DNA of 64,000 bases from an uncultured Treponema sp. (GTDB taxonomy: Bacteria > Spirochaetota > Spirochaetia > Treponematales > Treponemataceae), in NCBI GenBank assembly GCA_946411505.1, contig CAMKEG010000001.1:124001-188000 (forward strand). The letters run 5' to 3'. A program made the translations under genes and the position numbers. Shown piece after piece: positions 43,528 through 53,203 of this stretch (positions are counted from its first letter, which is position 1; every line of letters begins with the position of its first letter). The notes beneath the pieces are model-generated. The model saw only the letters and a list, made by a program, of their open reading frames with translations, ran no database searches and was not told the DNA's origin.

Positions 43528-44318
43528 TGAAAATACTTTTGACCAACGACGACGGCTTTGACGCGCCGGGCATAAACGTTTTGCGGGAGCGCCTCTTGGA
43601 CGACAACCACGAGGTTTACGTCATGGCGCCCGCCACAAACCAAAGCGGAACAAGCCAGTCAATCCACATGGGCGGCGGAATGGCCGTCCGCGAAATTGAC
43701 GAAAATTTTTTTGCCTGCGCGGGCTCTCCGGCCGACTGCGTCATGACAGCGATTCATGGCGGCGTCTTTGAGCGGCCCGACATTTTGCTTTCCGGAATAA
43801 ACCGCGGACCCAACCTTGGCTTGGACATCTTGTATTCCGGCACTTGCGGCGCGGCCAGGCAGGGCGTCTTGATGGGAATCCCCAGCGCGGCCCTAAGCGT
43901 GATGTGGCCGGGCGACGAAATCATCGGAAGCGAGGACGACGCCGACTACGAGGCCATGGCCGACTTCGCCGCCAAAAATTTAAAGGCTTTGGCCGCCCTT
44001 GCCAATGTGGCCAAGAAGGGCCTTATGCCAAAGGAAAAGTGCGTCTTTCCAAACGTAAACGGCATGGCGCAAAGCAAGCCTTACAAGGGCGCCAAATTTG
44101 CCGGAGTGTCTTTTAGGGAATACTTGGGCGACAAGGTCGTCCTGAAAAATTTGGGCGGCGGCCAATATGAAAGGTCTTTTACCGGCGGAAGGGTTCACAG
44201 CGCCGCCAGGGAGTATTCCGACTACGAAGCCTGCGTGGAGGGATACGCTGCCGTGTCGCGCCTTTACGCCGAGCCGTCGGCCGCTCCGACACTAGACGGA
44301 ATTGAATTTAAGGTGTAG
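43527..44318 (+). CDS. surE: 5'-nucleotidase SurE
   Basis: A 263-residue metal-dependent nucleoside monophosphate phosphatase. LLTNDDGFDAPGINVL at the start supplies the paired Asp residues, with ATNQSGTSQSIH, GSPADCVMTAI and LSGINRGPNLG forming the rest of the site. GTG at 43527 overlaps the kinase TAG stop. The middle is somewhat longer than usual. Confidence 0.93.
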   Translation: MKILLTNDDGFDAPGINVLRERLLDDNHEVYVMAPATNQSGTSQSIHMGGGMAVREIDENFFACAGSPADCVMTAIHGGVFERPDILLSGINRGPNLGLDILYSGTCGAARQGVLMGIPSAALSVMWPGDEIIGSEDDADYEAMADFAAKNLKALAALANVAKKGLMPKEKCVFPNVNGMAQSKPYKGAKFAGVSFREYLGDKVVLKNLGGGQYERSFTGGRVHSAAREYSDYEACVEGYAAVSRLYAEPSAAPTLDGIEFKV

Positions 44319-44383
44319 ACTAATACGAAGGGGCAAGGCGCGCTGGCGCTAAAAGCCTTTGGGAAATTGCGGGGGAAAGCAGG

Positions 44384-45067
44384 GTGGAAAATTCAGTTCT
44401 TTCAAAAGGAATAAGCCTTTACGCGCAAAAGAAATTTTCGGACGCGCTCGCGTTCTTTTTGTCGCTGCCCGACGATTCCGGCGCCGACAATTTTGAGCTG
44501 GCCTATTACATCGGCTTGTGCTACGCTCGGCTTGAAAAATACGACGACGCCTTGATGTACATAGAGCAAGTGGTCACGGGCGGAAAGGACTACCAGCGGG
44601 TCTTGCAGTGCAGGTATTTGCTGGCCATCATTTACGTAAAGAGCGGCCGCAAGCGCCTTGCCGACTTTGAGCTTAACAAGCTTTTGGAAACCGGCTACAA
44701 GAGCGCGGACGTCCTGGCTTCCTTGGCCTTCATCTCTTGGGAAAACCGCGACATCGACAAGTGCTTGGAATACTACGAGCGCTCGCTTGAAAAGGACTCC
44801 GACAACGTGACGGCGCTCAACGGCATGGGCTATGTTTTGGCGGAAGAGGGCAGGGACCTTACCCGCGCCTTGGGCTACTGCAAAAAGGCTTTGGACAACG
44901 CTCCGCAAAACGCCGCCTGCCTTGACTCCCTGGGCTGGGTTTACTACAAGCTTGGCCTTTTGGAAGAGGCCGGAAAGTATTTAAAGAGAGCCGAGGAAAA
45001 ACTTCCGGACAACAAGGAAATTCAAAAGCACCTTGATTCTTTGGAAGAGGCGAGGACAAGACACTGA
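44384..45067 (+). CDS. TPR protein
   Basis: A 227-residue protein made almost wholly of about five tetratricopeptide repeats (AYYIGLCYARLEKYDDALMYIEQV; ALNGMGYVLAEEGRDLTRALGYCKKAL). No signal peptide is seen, so it is probably cytoplasmic. GTG at 44384 follows a GGGGGAAAG stretch, and its TGA overlaps the next ATG. It likely works with the NHL/VWA protein. Confidence 0.78.
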   Translation: MENSVLSKGISLYAQKKFSDALAFFLSLPDDSGADNFELAYYIGLCYARLEKYDDALMYIEQVVTGGKDYQRVLQCRYLLAIIYVKSGRKRLADFELNKLLETGYKSADVLASLAFISWENRDIDKCLEYYERSLEKDSDNVTALNGMGYVLAEEGRDLTRALGYCKKALDNAPQNAACLDSLGWVYYKLGLLEEAGKYLKRAEEKLPDNKEIQKHLDSLEEARTRH

Positions 45068-47151
45068 TGAAAAAAATTCTTTCGCTATCAATTGTTTTTT
45101 TTCTTTTCGCTTTTTCGACGTTTTCGCAAACTTTGGCCGAGCACCTTTTTGCCGACGACAACAACAATTCAGGGCTTAACAGAAGCGCCGAGGCCGGCTT
45201 TGCCGAAGAGGAATTTAGGCGCGGCGTCCAGTCCTACTACAGGGGTTTTTTTAACGACGCGATAATCCAGTTTGAGAAGGCCCTTTCATATTTGCCTGAC
45301 GAAAATTTGATTTTGGATTGGCTTGGAAAGTCTTACTACCGCGCGGGCATGGAAGGAACGGCGCTTGAGCAATGGGAGTTTGCCAAGGAAGCCGGCTACG
45401 GCGGAATCCTTTTGGAGAACAAGATTGAAGTTGTCCGCGAGCGCCGCGTCAATTCCTCCTTTGAAAGCGACAGCCGCTACACGGAGACCGGCTCCTTTAA
45501 CGGAGTCAATTCGACGGAGGGCGGCAGCTTCCAAATATTCAGCCAGCCTGTCTCAATTTTGGCCAACAGCGACGGAACGATTTGGCTTTGCGCCTACGGC
45601 TCCAACGAATTGGCGCTCTTGGACATAAACGGAAATGTCGTGCGCCGCGTCACCGGCCCCTTGAACGGCTTTGACAGGCCCGTCGACATTATCCGCGCGC
45701 AAGACGGAAAAATTTTGGTCAGCGAAAGCGCCGGCGACAGAATAAGCGTTTTGTCGGAGTCCGGGCTCTTTGAAAAGTATATAGGCAAGAAAGGCCGCGG
45801 CGTCGGCGAGCTTGTTGGCCCGCAGTACATGGCGCAGGATTATTTGGGGAACATTTATGTCTCCGATTTTGGAAACGCGAGGATAAGCGTCTTTGACAAG
45901 GACGGAAACGGCTTGTTCTCGTTCGGAAAAAAGGAGCCGGCCTTCTCGGGCTTGAAGGGCCCTACGGGAATCGCGATAAAGGGCCGGACTGTTTATGTGG
46001 CCGACTCGGTTTTGGGCGGCGTCTACCAATTTGACTTGAGCGGAAACTATGTGGACGTTTTGGTCCAGGACAAGACTTTTAAGTTTCCAGAGGCGATGAA
46101 GTTTGCGAGCGACATGGAATCCCTTGTGATAAGCGACAGAAACCGCGTCCTTTCGATTGACTTGGAAACCGGCGCCGTTTACGAAAAGGCCTTTACCGGA
46201 AACGCTCCCGCAAGAATCACTTGCGCCGTTCCAGACCACAACGGAAACCTTTTGGCCGCGGATTTCAAGAACAACGAAGTTTACATTTTGTCAAACATGA
46301 CGGAATTGTTGGGCGGCCTTTTTGTTGAAATCGAGCGCGTTGACGCGGAAAAGTTTCCCCAGGTGACGATGAATGTCCGCGTCCAAAACAGAAGGCGGCA
46401 GCCTGTCGTAGGCCTTCGCGCGGAAAATTTTTACATAAGCGAAGGAAAGCGGCCTGTCGAAAAATTGCGCTTTGAGGGCGCCGCCGCCTCAAACAAAAGC
46501 GAGGACGTCGCGATAATCGTTGACCGCAGCATGGGCGCCGAATGCAATTCCGCCCTTGACCAGGCCGTAAGGGACATAGCGGCGGCCATGCAAGGCGTGG
46601 GAAACGTAACTTTGATTTCCAGCGGAAGCATTCCCGTGGCGGAGTACACGGGCGCGCCAAGCGGCTTGATGAAATTTTCCGAGTCGGCCTTGAAGAGCAA
46701 AAGAAGCCCTTCGTGCGCCTTTGACTTGGCGCTCAGAATGGCAGTGAACACTTTGATTAACGGAGAGCCGAAGCGCGCGGTCATTTACATAACCGACGGA
46801 AAGTTGCCGCAAAACTCCTTTGACCGCTACGGCTTGACTGACTTGACGGCCTTCATGGACAACAACAGCGTCGCTTTCAGCGTCATAACATTGAAGCAGG
46901 GCGCCCTTGACGAGGAGCTGGATTACATTTACAAAAGCTCGTACGGAAAGTCGTATTACGTTTACAGGCCGGAAGGCTTGGGCTCAATCGTGAACGATTT
47001 GCTTGAAGTTCCAAACGGCTTGTATCAGTTCAGCTTTGTGTCGACATTGGCAACCGACATGGGCCGGGCTTACTTGCCGCTTGAGGTTGAGACTTACATA
47101 ATGAACAGAAGCGGCCGGGACGAGACCGGATACTTCGCGCCCTTGCAGTGA
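45067..47151 (+). CDS. secreted TPR, NHL beta-propeller and VWA-like protein
   Basis: A 694-residue protein. A signal peptide (SIVFFLFAFSTFSQT) is followed by a TPR-like stretch (about 45-110), then an NHL six-bladed propeller (about 155-420; SNELALLDINGNVVRRV, GNIYVSDFGNARISVFDKDG), then a VWA-like domain (about 470-680; EDVAIIVDRSMGAECN, where the metal site is DxSxG-like). It is probably periplasmic and binds ligands. Function unknown. It ends five bases before the convergent giant gene. Confidence 0.8.
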   Translation: MKKILSLSIVFFLFAFSTFSQTLAEHLFADDNNNSGLNRSAEAGFAEEEFRRGVQSYYRGFFNDAIIQFEKALSYLPDENLILDWLGKSYYRAGMEGTALEQWEFAKEAGYGGILLENKIEVVRERRVNSSFESDSRYTETGSFNGVNSTEGGSFQIFSQPVSILANSDGTIWLCAYGSNELALLDINGNVVRRVTGPLNGFDRPVDIIRAQDGKILVSESAGDRISVLSESGLFEKYIGKKGRGVGELVGPQYMAQDYLGNIYVSDFGNARISVFDKDGNGLFSFGKKEPAFSGLKGPTGIAIKGRTVYVADSVLGGVYQFDLSGNYVDVLVQDKTFKFPEAMKFASDMESLVISDRNRVLSIDLETGAVYEKAFTGNAPARITCAVPDHNGNLLAADFKNNEVYILSNMTELLGGLFVEIERVDAEKFPQVTMNVRVQNRRRQPVVGLRAENFYISEGKRPVEKLRFEGAAASNKSEDVAIIVDRSMGAECNSALDQAVRDIAAAMQGVGNVTLISSGSIPVAEYTGAPSGLMKFSESALKSKRSPSCAFDLALRMAVNTLINGEPKRAVIYITDGKLPQNSFDRYGLTDLTAFMDNNSVAFSVITLKQGALDEELDYIYKSSYGKSYYVYRPEGLGSIVNDLLEVPNGLYQFSFVSTLATDMGRAYLPLEVETYIMNRSGRDETGYFAPLQ

Positions 47152-47155
47152 AAGC

Positions 47156-50100
47156 CTAAAAATTCAATTTTCCGCCAAGGCTGAACGTAGCCGTCGCCGA
47201 ACAAATTTCGTTTATCGCGACGTTCAAGCCCAAGTCAATTTGCGTTGTCATCGTGAAAAACTTCGCGAACTCAAAGTCCGCGCCGTGCGAAAATTCGTAG
47301 TTTTGCGTTTTTTGAACCGCGCTGGAATTTGCGCCGGAGCTTTGTTTCCATGAGCAGTTTATGCTGTCGCTCCTTGTTATGGGGATTTCCTTGCCCCTGA
47401 TTTTCTTGAAAAAGAGCCTCGCAAGCGCTGTTATGACGCTGGCCTTTCCCGGCCTTTTCCAAGAAAGGGTTCCCTTTGCGCGGAAATTGTTTTGGTCTTG
47501 AATTTCAAACTCCACGCCGTTTTTAAGGATGTTTGTCTTTGTTATGTAAAAGTTGGCCTGAAAATATGTCGTGTACACTTGCGTCATGTCGCCCGGGTTT
47601 CCGCGCGGAAATTTCAATGTCGCGATGAAAGATGAAAGGTACTCGTCTTGCTCGAACCAACTTGCTATTGGCATCGAGCCGTTTTTTCCAAAAATGTTGA
47701 AGGCCGTCCATGTAAGACGCAGCTTGCTTTGGTAAGTGTCGCTCAAGGTCTTTGCCGCCCTTATGTCGCGCGAAAACGCGAATGAAATGTTTGCGGGAAT
47801 GAAAAAGTCCCTTTTGTCCGCAAAGAGGCTTCGCTTGTAGGTCATGGCGTACTCCGCGTTAAAGTATTCCGACTCGGAGGCGTCGGCCGCCGTCAAGTTT
47901 TTTGTTTTTGAAAAAACGTTGTCGGAAAGATTCCAGCTTATCAAGTCGTAAATTGGAGCGGCGGCAAAATAGTATTTTCTGCTTTCGTATGAGGCAAAAA
48001 GCGTTCCAAAGTCTTCCGCGTAACCTCCGCCGCGCTTTGTGGATTCCACGGCGCCGTTTGTTTTCTTCCAGGAAAATTCCAAAAAATTGTTTCCGATTTT
48101 AAATGGAAAGGCCAGCTCAAATACGCTTTTGTCCGTGTAATAATAATTTTTTGCGGCCGAATAATTTTCTTCGCTGGAAAAATTAACTTTTGGCGACAGC
48201 TTCGCCCATGGCAAAAAGACTGTGTTCTCAATCTTTACGCCTACGTTTCTTTTTGACGCCATCGGGTCGCCGGAAGAGAATTCGTTTTTGGTAGCCTCAA
48301 GCCAAGCGTCAAAGTAGTTGCCGGTCGGAATTATGGATGCGCCGTTTGACTTTTGATTTTTTTCTCCGCGAAAGCTTGAAAGGCGCAAGAAGTATCCGGC
48401 GCTTTCCGAGCCCAACTTTAATTCGGCGCTTTCCGAGGCCTTTGAATTTAACGCCCATTCGCTTGAGTCGATTTGCGCGCCTCCGCTTAAAATCAGCGGA
48501 AGGCCGGCGTCCTTGAAATTTAATTTCAAGGAATTTTCTTTGGCTGCGCTTTTTCCGTCGCCGTCGTAGTTGTATCGCTCCACAAAATCTATCGTCTTAA
48601 AAAGCGGGCTGGCCGTAGAAAAAGAGTGGGAAGCCGTTGAAACGGCGTAGTTGCTTCCTGCGACGCGCGCCGCGTTAAGGGTCGCCGCTATTTGCGCCAC
48701 GGTGAAGCTTAGCGCGGCGTTGGCGCTTATGTCGCCTTTTGTGTCCCTGTTTTTTTGGCTGTAAATTGTAACGCTTTCGTCGCTTGAAAGGCGGGCCTTG
48801 AAGTCGCTCAAAATGGGCGTTCCGTTTTGGCTTTCAATCAAAACGCCGTCTTTTTTGTATTCCACAAAATTTTTGTCTTGCGCTATGAAATGCGTGGAGG
48901 CGCTCGAATAATAAAATTCGTCCAACGAAAAAGTTCCTCGTTCGTTCCAAAAATTTTCTCCGCTTGTGTTAAGCTCGATTTTCAGTCGGGTCGGAATTAC
49001 GGAATTGTTTATGACGAGAACCCTGTCCGCCGCCGCGATTGGAAAGCCGTCAATTTTTATCGTGTTCTCGCTTTTGTCTATGGTCAAAAGCCTCCAAGTG
49101 TTGTCGCAAAAGTTTGCGAGCGCCCTTTTTGATATCGCCGCGTAAGCCGCCACTTTTCCAATTCCTGTTACGGAGGACGAGTCCGTGTCAAGCAAAAAAG
49201 TCAATCCGTGGTCAGTGTCCGCCGCGGCTTTTGTCGCGCTTCCGTCGTATTTTAGGCGGAAGTACAAGTTTATCTCGTTGTAGTCGGAGTGGTCGGCCTC
49301 CGTAAAATATTTGTACATGGTGATTTTTGGATTTGAGGGGGCTTGGTCCGCCTGCGAAAGCCAGTTGACTTCTTGCGCGAAATTTGTGGAGCTGTTGAAC
49401 CTTGACGCTCGTGGATTTATTGTCCTTGTTTGCGCGCTCGAAATTACGACGCTTTGGTCGGCCGACGTGAAGATTCCTTGCGACGAAACTTCGTATGGGC
49501 CAAAGTATATCGTTCCCGCGCCTGTCTCCGAGCCGGAGTTTACGACGACTATTCGCGCGCTCTTGTATTGAACGCATTGCGCCCGGTCGGAATCCCGCAA
49601 AAGGACTTTGACTGTTTGCCAGCCGCCTTTTGCCGTGTCAAAGGCCGTCAAAACGTCAGGCGCGGACGAGTCGGAAATCTTCCAAGTGGGAACGGAGCCT
49701 TTTGTCTCTGACTGAAATTTTTCGTCGGGGTTGACGCCCAGCTGCAAGTAAACGTCGCCGGAAAGCGCCGCGGGAACTTTTAGCGCCACGGAAAACGTTG
49801 ACGCCGTCGAAAGGTTTCCGCCTGAAATTGCGATTGTGTTGGCGGCCCACTCAAAGGCGTTTCCTGTCCAGTTCCATTGAATTGGAATTTTATATCCGCT
49901 TATGCCGGAGTCAGCGGAGCCTGATTGGGCCGGCTGGCTGCAGTTGCGGACGCTTTCCAAGTCAATCGCGAACGACTGGGGCTCTGACGGCCTTTGGTTC
50001 AAGCGCGGCGCGAAGTTTGCCGGAAGGTTTTTGGCGGCGTTTTGTGGGTTGTAATTGGTCACGCTTCCGTTGTCGTCAAAGCTAAGCGTTTTGTAAAAGC

Positions 50101-52057
50101 CGCTCGTGTTTTTGTTTTCTACGGTTCCGGAAATCGTGTTGCCGGCGGAAAAATTTTCTCCGGCGTAGTTGACCCGCGTGGCAAGGGTTCCGTAGCCAAA
50201 ATAACTTTTTGAAGCCTCGGCGTACTTTTTCTCAAGCGGCAAAGTCCATCTTCCCGCAAGAGAAACGTCGCCGGCCAGCTTTTCCGTGAAATTGTACTTA
50301 AATCCGGCCGCGCCCGCTATTGAGCCTGAGTTGAAGGACTTGGAATCTTCGTACCAGACAATGTAAATCTTGTCGCCGCTTCCCGCCGAGGCGGAAAGCG
50401 TGACTTCGCCGGTTTCCTGATTGTATTTTGCGCCGGAGTCAATAACGCCGTTTTTGTACACGATTACGGTTCCGCTTATGGCGTCCGTTCCGATGTCAAA
50501 GCGCTTTACCGGAGTGTAATTCCTTGACCTTATGACAACGTCGTCCGTGTCAGAATATCCCAAATACGAGCCGGGCGAAGTTCCGCAAAAAGGAAAGCGA
50601 ATCGCGGCGTTGGCGTAATCGTTTGAGCTTGTTCTTGCGTTGTAAACATCGGCGTAATGCCTGCGCTCTGAAAAATAATTTGTCTCGGTAATCGCAAGGT
50701 CGTCGTCGACTACAAGCGCGGAATAGCCGTCAACGCTTTTTCCGCTTTGGGAATGGACCACCATGACTTCGTCGGCGGTGTTTATTCCCAAGTCGTACCT
50801 GAAGCATACGGTGAAGGGCGAAAACCCCGCCGGGTGCTGGACGAACAAAACGTCTTGGCCGTTGATTTTTCCAAAGAAGCCGCACGTTTCCACCGACGCG
50901 GGCGCGGCGCCGCTTGGGTCGGGAATTGGATATTCGTTTGACTTTCCGCAATAAGAAAAGCTGGCCACATTTGGAGCCAAGTCCTTGTTGATGTTGCCGC
51001 CGTCGTCCTTGTATCCAAAGGCTTTTTGCGTGTCTCCCAAAAAACCGTTTCCCGCTTGGGAGCTCTCGTTTGTTCCAAATCTTCCCAGCTCCGAAAAGCA
51101 TTTGTTTACGGCCGCGCTTGAGGAAAAGGCGACCGCCACCGCCGGCAAGACGCCGTTTTTTCTTGACGCTCCGGCGGAAGTCGACAGCGCGAGCATTTTC
51201 CTTGAAGGAACAACCAGAAAGTCCGAGGACGAAAGCTTTTTGTATTTTCTTCCCGCACTGTCATAAAAAGTTCCGTCGTAGCTTTCCACAAAAACGTCTT
51301 GAATCGCGGAAGCGGTTTCAAAAGAAGGAACGACGTACATGCGTCCGGTGAGGAAGCTTGACTTTGATTTGTTTGTGTCGTTTACGGAATTTTTTCCGTA
51401 ATAAGTTTTGTCCCTGGATGTCAGCATGTCGTATCGCAGCGCGGCGTCCAAGGTCCACTTGCCGTCCACGTCGGAAAGGGATGTGGAAATTCCAGGCGCT
51501 TGGTTTTCGCCGCCGCCGATTCCCCGGTTGACGTCGTCAACGGAATAGCTGGACGGAAAGACAATCTTTCTGTTTGCCACACGGAATTCCTTTAGGCAGC
51601 CTTCGCCGTTTGTGTAGCCGACAGCGTATGTGTTCTTGTTGAACTCGTCGGCGAAGGCCGCCTGCATGTACCAATGCTTGTTAAGAAAAAAACTCAATGT
51701 AAGGTCGACTTGCTGGACCAGGACAGGCGTTCCGGCGGAAAATGTGAAGGGCTTCCCAAAGCCGAAGGTGGCGTTCAAGGTTTGCTTCAACTTTGCTATC
51801 CAATAGCCTTGGGCGATGAACTCAACTTGATTGTCGCTTATGTTCCAGTCAAAAAACTTGGAGCCTTCCGGCCCCTTTTCGGGCGGCAAGTCTTTTCCCA
51901 CAACCATTGGGCCTGAACCGCTGGCTTCTATTGTCTTTGTGTCGTCGGCACGGGCTTCTTTGGCGCAAAAAATTGAAAGCGCGGCGGCCGCAAAAAGGGC
52001 GACAGCCTTTTGTCTTTTTGAAAAAGCGGTTAAAAGACGCGCCTTGTGAATCTTCAC
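47156..52057 (-). other. outer-membrane protein part with possible internal GTG start
   Basis: From GTG at 52057 the product would be 1633 residues, beginning with a basic n-region (KIHKARLLTAFSKRQK), a hydrophobic core and an ARA/DD cleavage site. This is the expected form if the barrel is exported; a protein fused to DinB could not be. No strong Shine-Dalgarno lies before the GTG. The large size and beta-strand pattern suggest a barrel with big soluble domains, but no known family is claimed. Confidence 0.6.
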
Positions 52058-53203
52058 TTCGGGATTTTTTTGCTCAATCTTTAGTATGGCCTTTTCGATT
52101 TGCTTCCGCTTTTTTTCGCCAAAATCAAAAAGCTCGTTTTGCTTTTCGGAATCCGCCGCGCTTGTGTTTAAAACCGACAGGCCCAAAAGGCGGATGCCGC
52201 GGCCCGCTTGGTATTTTTCCCTAAAGATTTTTGTCGCGCGGGAAAACAAGTCGTCCACGCTGGTGACGTTTTGAAGGCTTGAGCTTTGCGCGCTTACGGT
52301 CGTAAAGTCGTCGTAGCGAATCTTTACCGAAACAGTCCTGCCGGAAACGTTTTCCCTTAAAAGGCGGAACATAAGCTGCTCCGACAAAGAGAGAAGGGCG
52401 CCTTCAATCGCGTTCCATTCAAGCAAGTCATAGTCGTATGTGCTTTCGACGCTTGAAGAATGGTTTTTGGCCTCCGACAAAAATCCTTCCGGCTCCAAGC
52501 CTCTGACGATGTTGTATAAAAAGCTCGCCTGGGCGTCCCCAAAAACGCTTGAAAGCAGTTCCCTTGAATGGCTCCTGATGTCCTTTGTGGAGTTAAATCC
52601 GGCAGCTTTAAGCCGCTCCAAAGTTTTGCCGCCGACGCCCCAAACTTTTTCAAGCGGAAGGGAAAGCATGAAATTTTCTTCCTCTCCGGGAGCGACGACA
52701 TAAAGGCCGTCCGGCTTTTTTAGCCCGCTTGAAATTTTGGCGATGTAATTTGTCGTCGCAACGCCCACGGAAACAGTCAGGCCGGTATTTTCAAAGACTT
52801 CCCGCTTTAATTTTTTTGCGCAGTCCACCGGGTCGCCAAAAAGGCGCTCGGTTCCTGTCATGTCCAAGAAGGCTTCGTCAATGGAAATGGGGCGCACGTC
52901 TGGAGAAAAGTCCGAGAATATCGACATTATTTTTTTTGAATATTCTTGGTAAAGCTTGTGGTTTCCCCGCGTGTAAATTCCGTCCGGGCACAGCTCGACC
53001 GCGCGCGAAAGGGGCATGGCCGAGCGCACCCCGTATTTTCTGGCCTCATAGCTTGCGGTTGAAACCACCGAGCGCCGGTCCCCGGGAAGGCCTCCCACGA
53101 TGACGGGCTTTCCCTTCCATTCAGGATGAACAAGCTGCTCCACGGAAGCGAAAAAAGCGTCAAGGTCAACATGGAAAAAACATTTATGGCCGTTGAAAGT
53201 CAT
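47156..53203 (-). CDS. dinB: DinB DNA polymerase IV in frame with a giant outer-membrane protein
   Basis: One uninterrupted 2015-residue frame. Residues about 1-390 are a complete Y-family polymerase: HVDLDAFFASVEQ, SYEARKYGVRSAMP, ISIDEAFLDMTG, the helix-hairpin-helix WGVGGKTLERL, and a little-finger domain. Without a stop it passes into KRQKAVALFAAAALSIFCAKEARA, a typical signal peptide, and then about 1600 residues of beta-rich, Ser/Asn-rich sequence ending in an aromatic beta-signal (LGGKLNF). These are probably two proteins, the second starting at GTG 52057. The chosen dinB ATG (53203) overlaps the upstream stop by ATGA; 53218 is an alternative. Confidence 0.75.
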   Translation of the reverse strand: MTFNGHKCFFHVDLDAFFASVEQLVHPEWKGKPVIVGGLPGDRRSVVSTASYEARKYGVRSAMPLSRAVELCPDGIYTRGNHKLYQEYSKKIMSIFSDFSPDVRPISIDEAFLDMTGTERLFGDPVDCAKKLKREVFENTGLTVSVGVATTNYIAKISSGLKKPDGLYVVAPGEEENFMLSLPLEKVWGVGGKTLERLKAAGFNSTKDIRSHSRELLSSVFGDAQASFLYNIVRGLEPEGFLSEAKNHSSSVESTYDYDLLEWNAIEGALLSLSEQLMFRLLRENVSGRTVSVKIRYDDFTTVSAQSSSLQNVTSVDDLFSRATKIFREKYQAGRGIRLLGLSVLNTSAADSEKQNELFDFGEKKRKQIEKAILKIEQKNPEVKIHKARLLTAFSKRQKAVALFAAAALSIFCAKEARADDTKTIEASGSGPMVVGKDLPPEKGPEGSKFFDWNISDNQVEFIAQGYWIAKLKQTLNATFGFGKPFTFSAGTPVLVQQVDLTLSFFLNKHWYMQAAFADEFNKNTYAVGYTNGEGCLKEFRVANRKIVFPSSYSVDDVNRGIGGGENQAPGISTSLSDVDGKWTLDAALRYDMLTSRDKTYYGKNSVNDTNKSKSSFLTGRMYVVPSFETASAIQDVFVESYDGTFYDSAGRKYKKLSSSDFLVVPSRKMLALSTSAGASRKNGVLPAVAVAFSSSAAVNKCFSELGRFGTNESSQAGNGFLGDTQKAFGYKDDGGNINKDLAPNVASFSYCGKSNEYPIPDPSGAAPASVETCGFFGKINGQDVLFVQHPAGFSPFTVCFRYDLGINTADEVMVVHSQSGKSVDGYSALVVDDDLAITETNYFSERRHYADVYNARTSSNDYANAAIRFPFCGTSPGSYLGYSDTDDVVIRSRNYTPVKRFDIGTDAISGTVIVYKNGVIDSGAKYNQETGEVTLSASAGSGDKIYIVWYEDSKSFNSGSIAGAAGFKYNFTEKLAGDVSLAGRWTLPLEKKYAEASKSYFGYGTLATRVNYAGENFSAGNTISGTVENKNTSGFYKTLSFDDNGSVTNYNPQNAAKNLPANFAPRLNQRPSEPQSFAIDLESVRNCSQPAQSGSADSGISGYKIPIQWNWTGNAFEWAANTIAISGGNLSTASTFSVALKVPAALSGDVYLQLGVNPDEKFQSETKGSVPTWKISDSSAPDVLTAFDTAKGGWQTVKVLLRDSDRAQCVQYKSARIVVVNSGSETGAGTIYFGPYEVSSQGIFTSADQSVVISSAQTRTINPRASRFNSSTNFAQEVNWLSQADQAPSNPKITMYKYFTEADHSDYNEINLYFRLKYDGSATKAAADTDHGLTFLLDTDSSSVTGIGKVAAYAAISKRALANFCDNTWRLLTIDKSENTIKIDGFPIAAADRVLVINNSVIPTRLKIELNTSGENFWNERGTFSLDEFYYSSASTHFIAQDKNFVEYKKDGVLIESQNGTPILSDFKARLSSDESVTIYSQKNRDTKGDISANAALSFTVAQIAATLNAARVAGSNYAVSTASHSFSTASPLFKTIDFVERYNYDGDGKSAAKENSLKLNFKDAGLPLILSGGAQIDSSEWALNSKASESAELKLGSESAGYFLRLSSFRGEKNQKSNGASIIPTGNYFDAWLEATKNEFSSGDPMASKRNVGVKIENTVFLPWAKLSPKVNFSSEENYSAAKNYYYTDKSVFELAFPFKIGNNFLEFSWKKTNGAVESTKRGGGYAEDFGTLFASYESRKYYFAAAPIYDLISWNLSDNVFSKTKNLTAADASESEYFNAEYAMTYKRSLFADKRDFFIPANISFAFSRDIRAAKTLSDTYQSKLRLTWTAFNIFGKNGSMPIASWFEQDEYLSSFIATLKFPRGNPGDMTQVYTTYFQANFYITKTNILKNGVEFEIQDQNNFRAKGTLSWKRPGKASVITALARLFFKKIRGKEIPITRSDSINCSWKQSSGANSSAVQKTQNYEFSHGADFEFAKFFTMTTQIDLGLNVAINEICSATATFSLGGKLNF

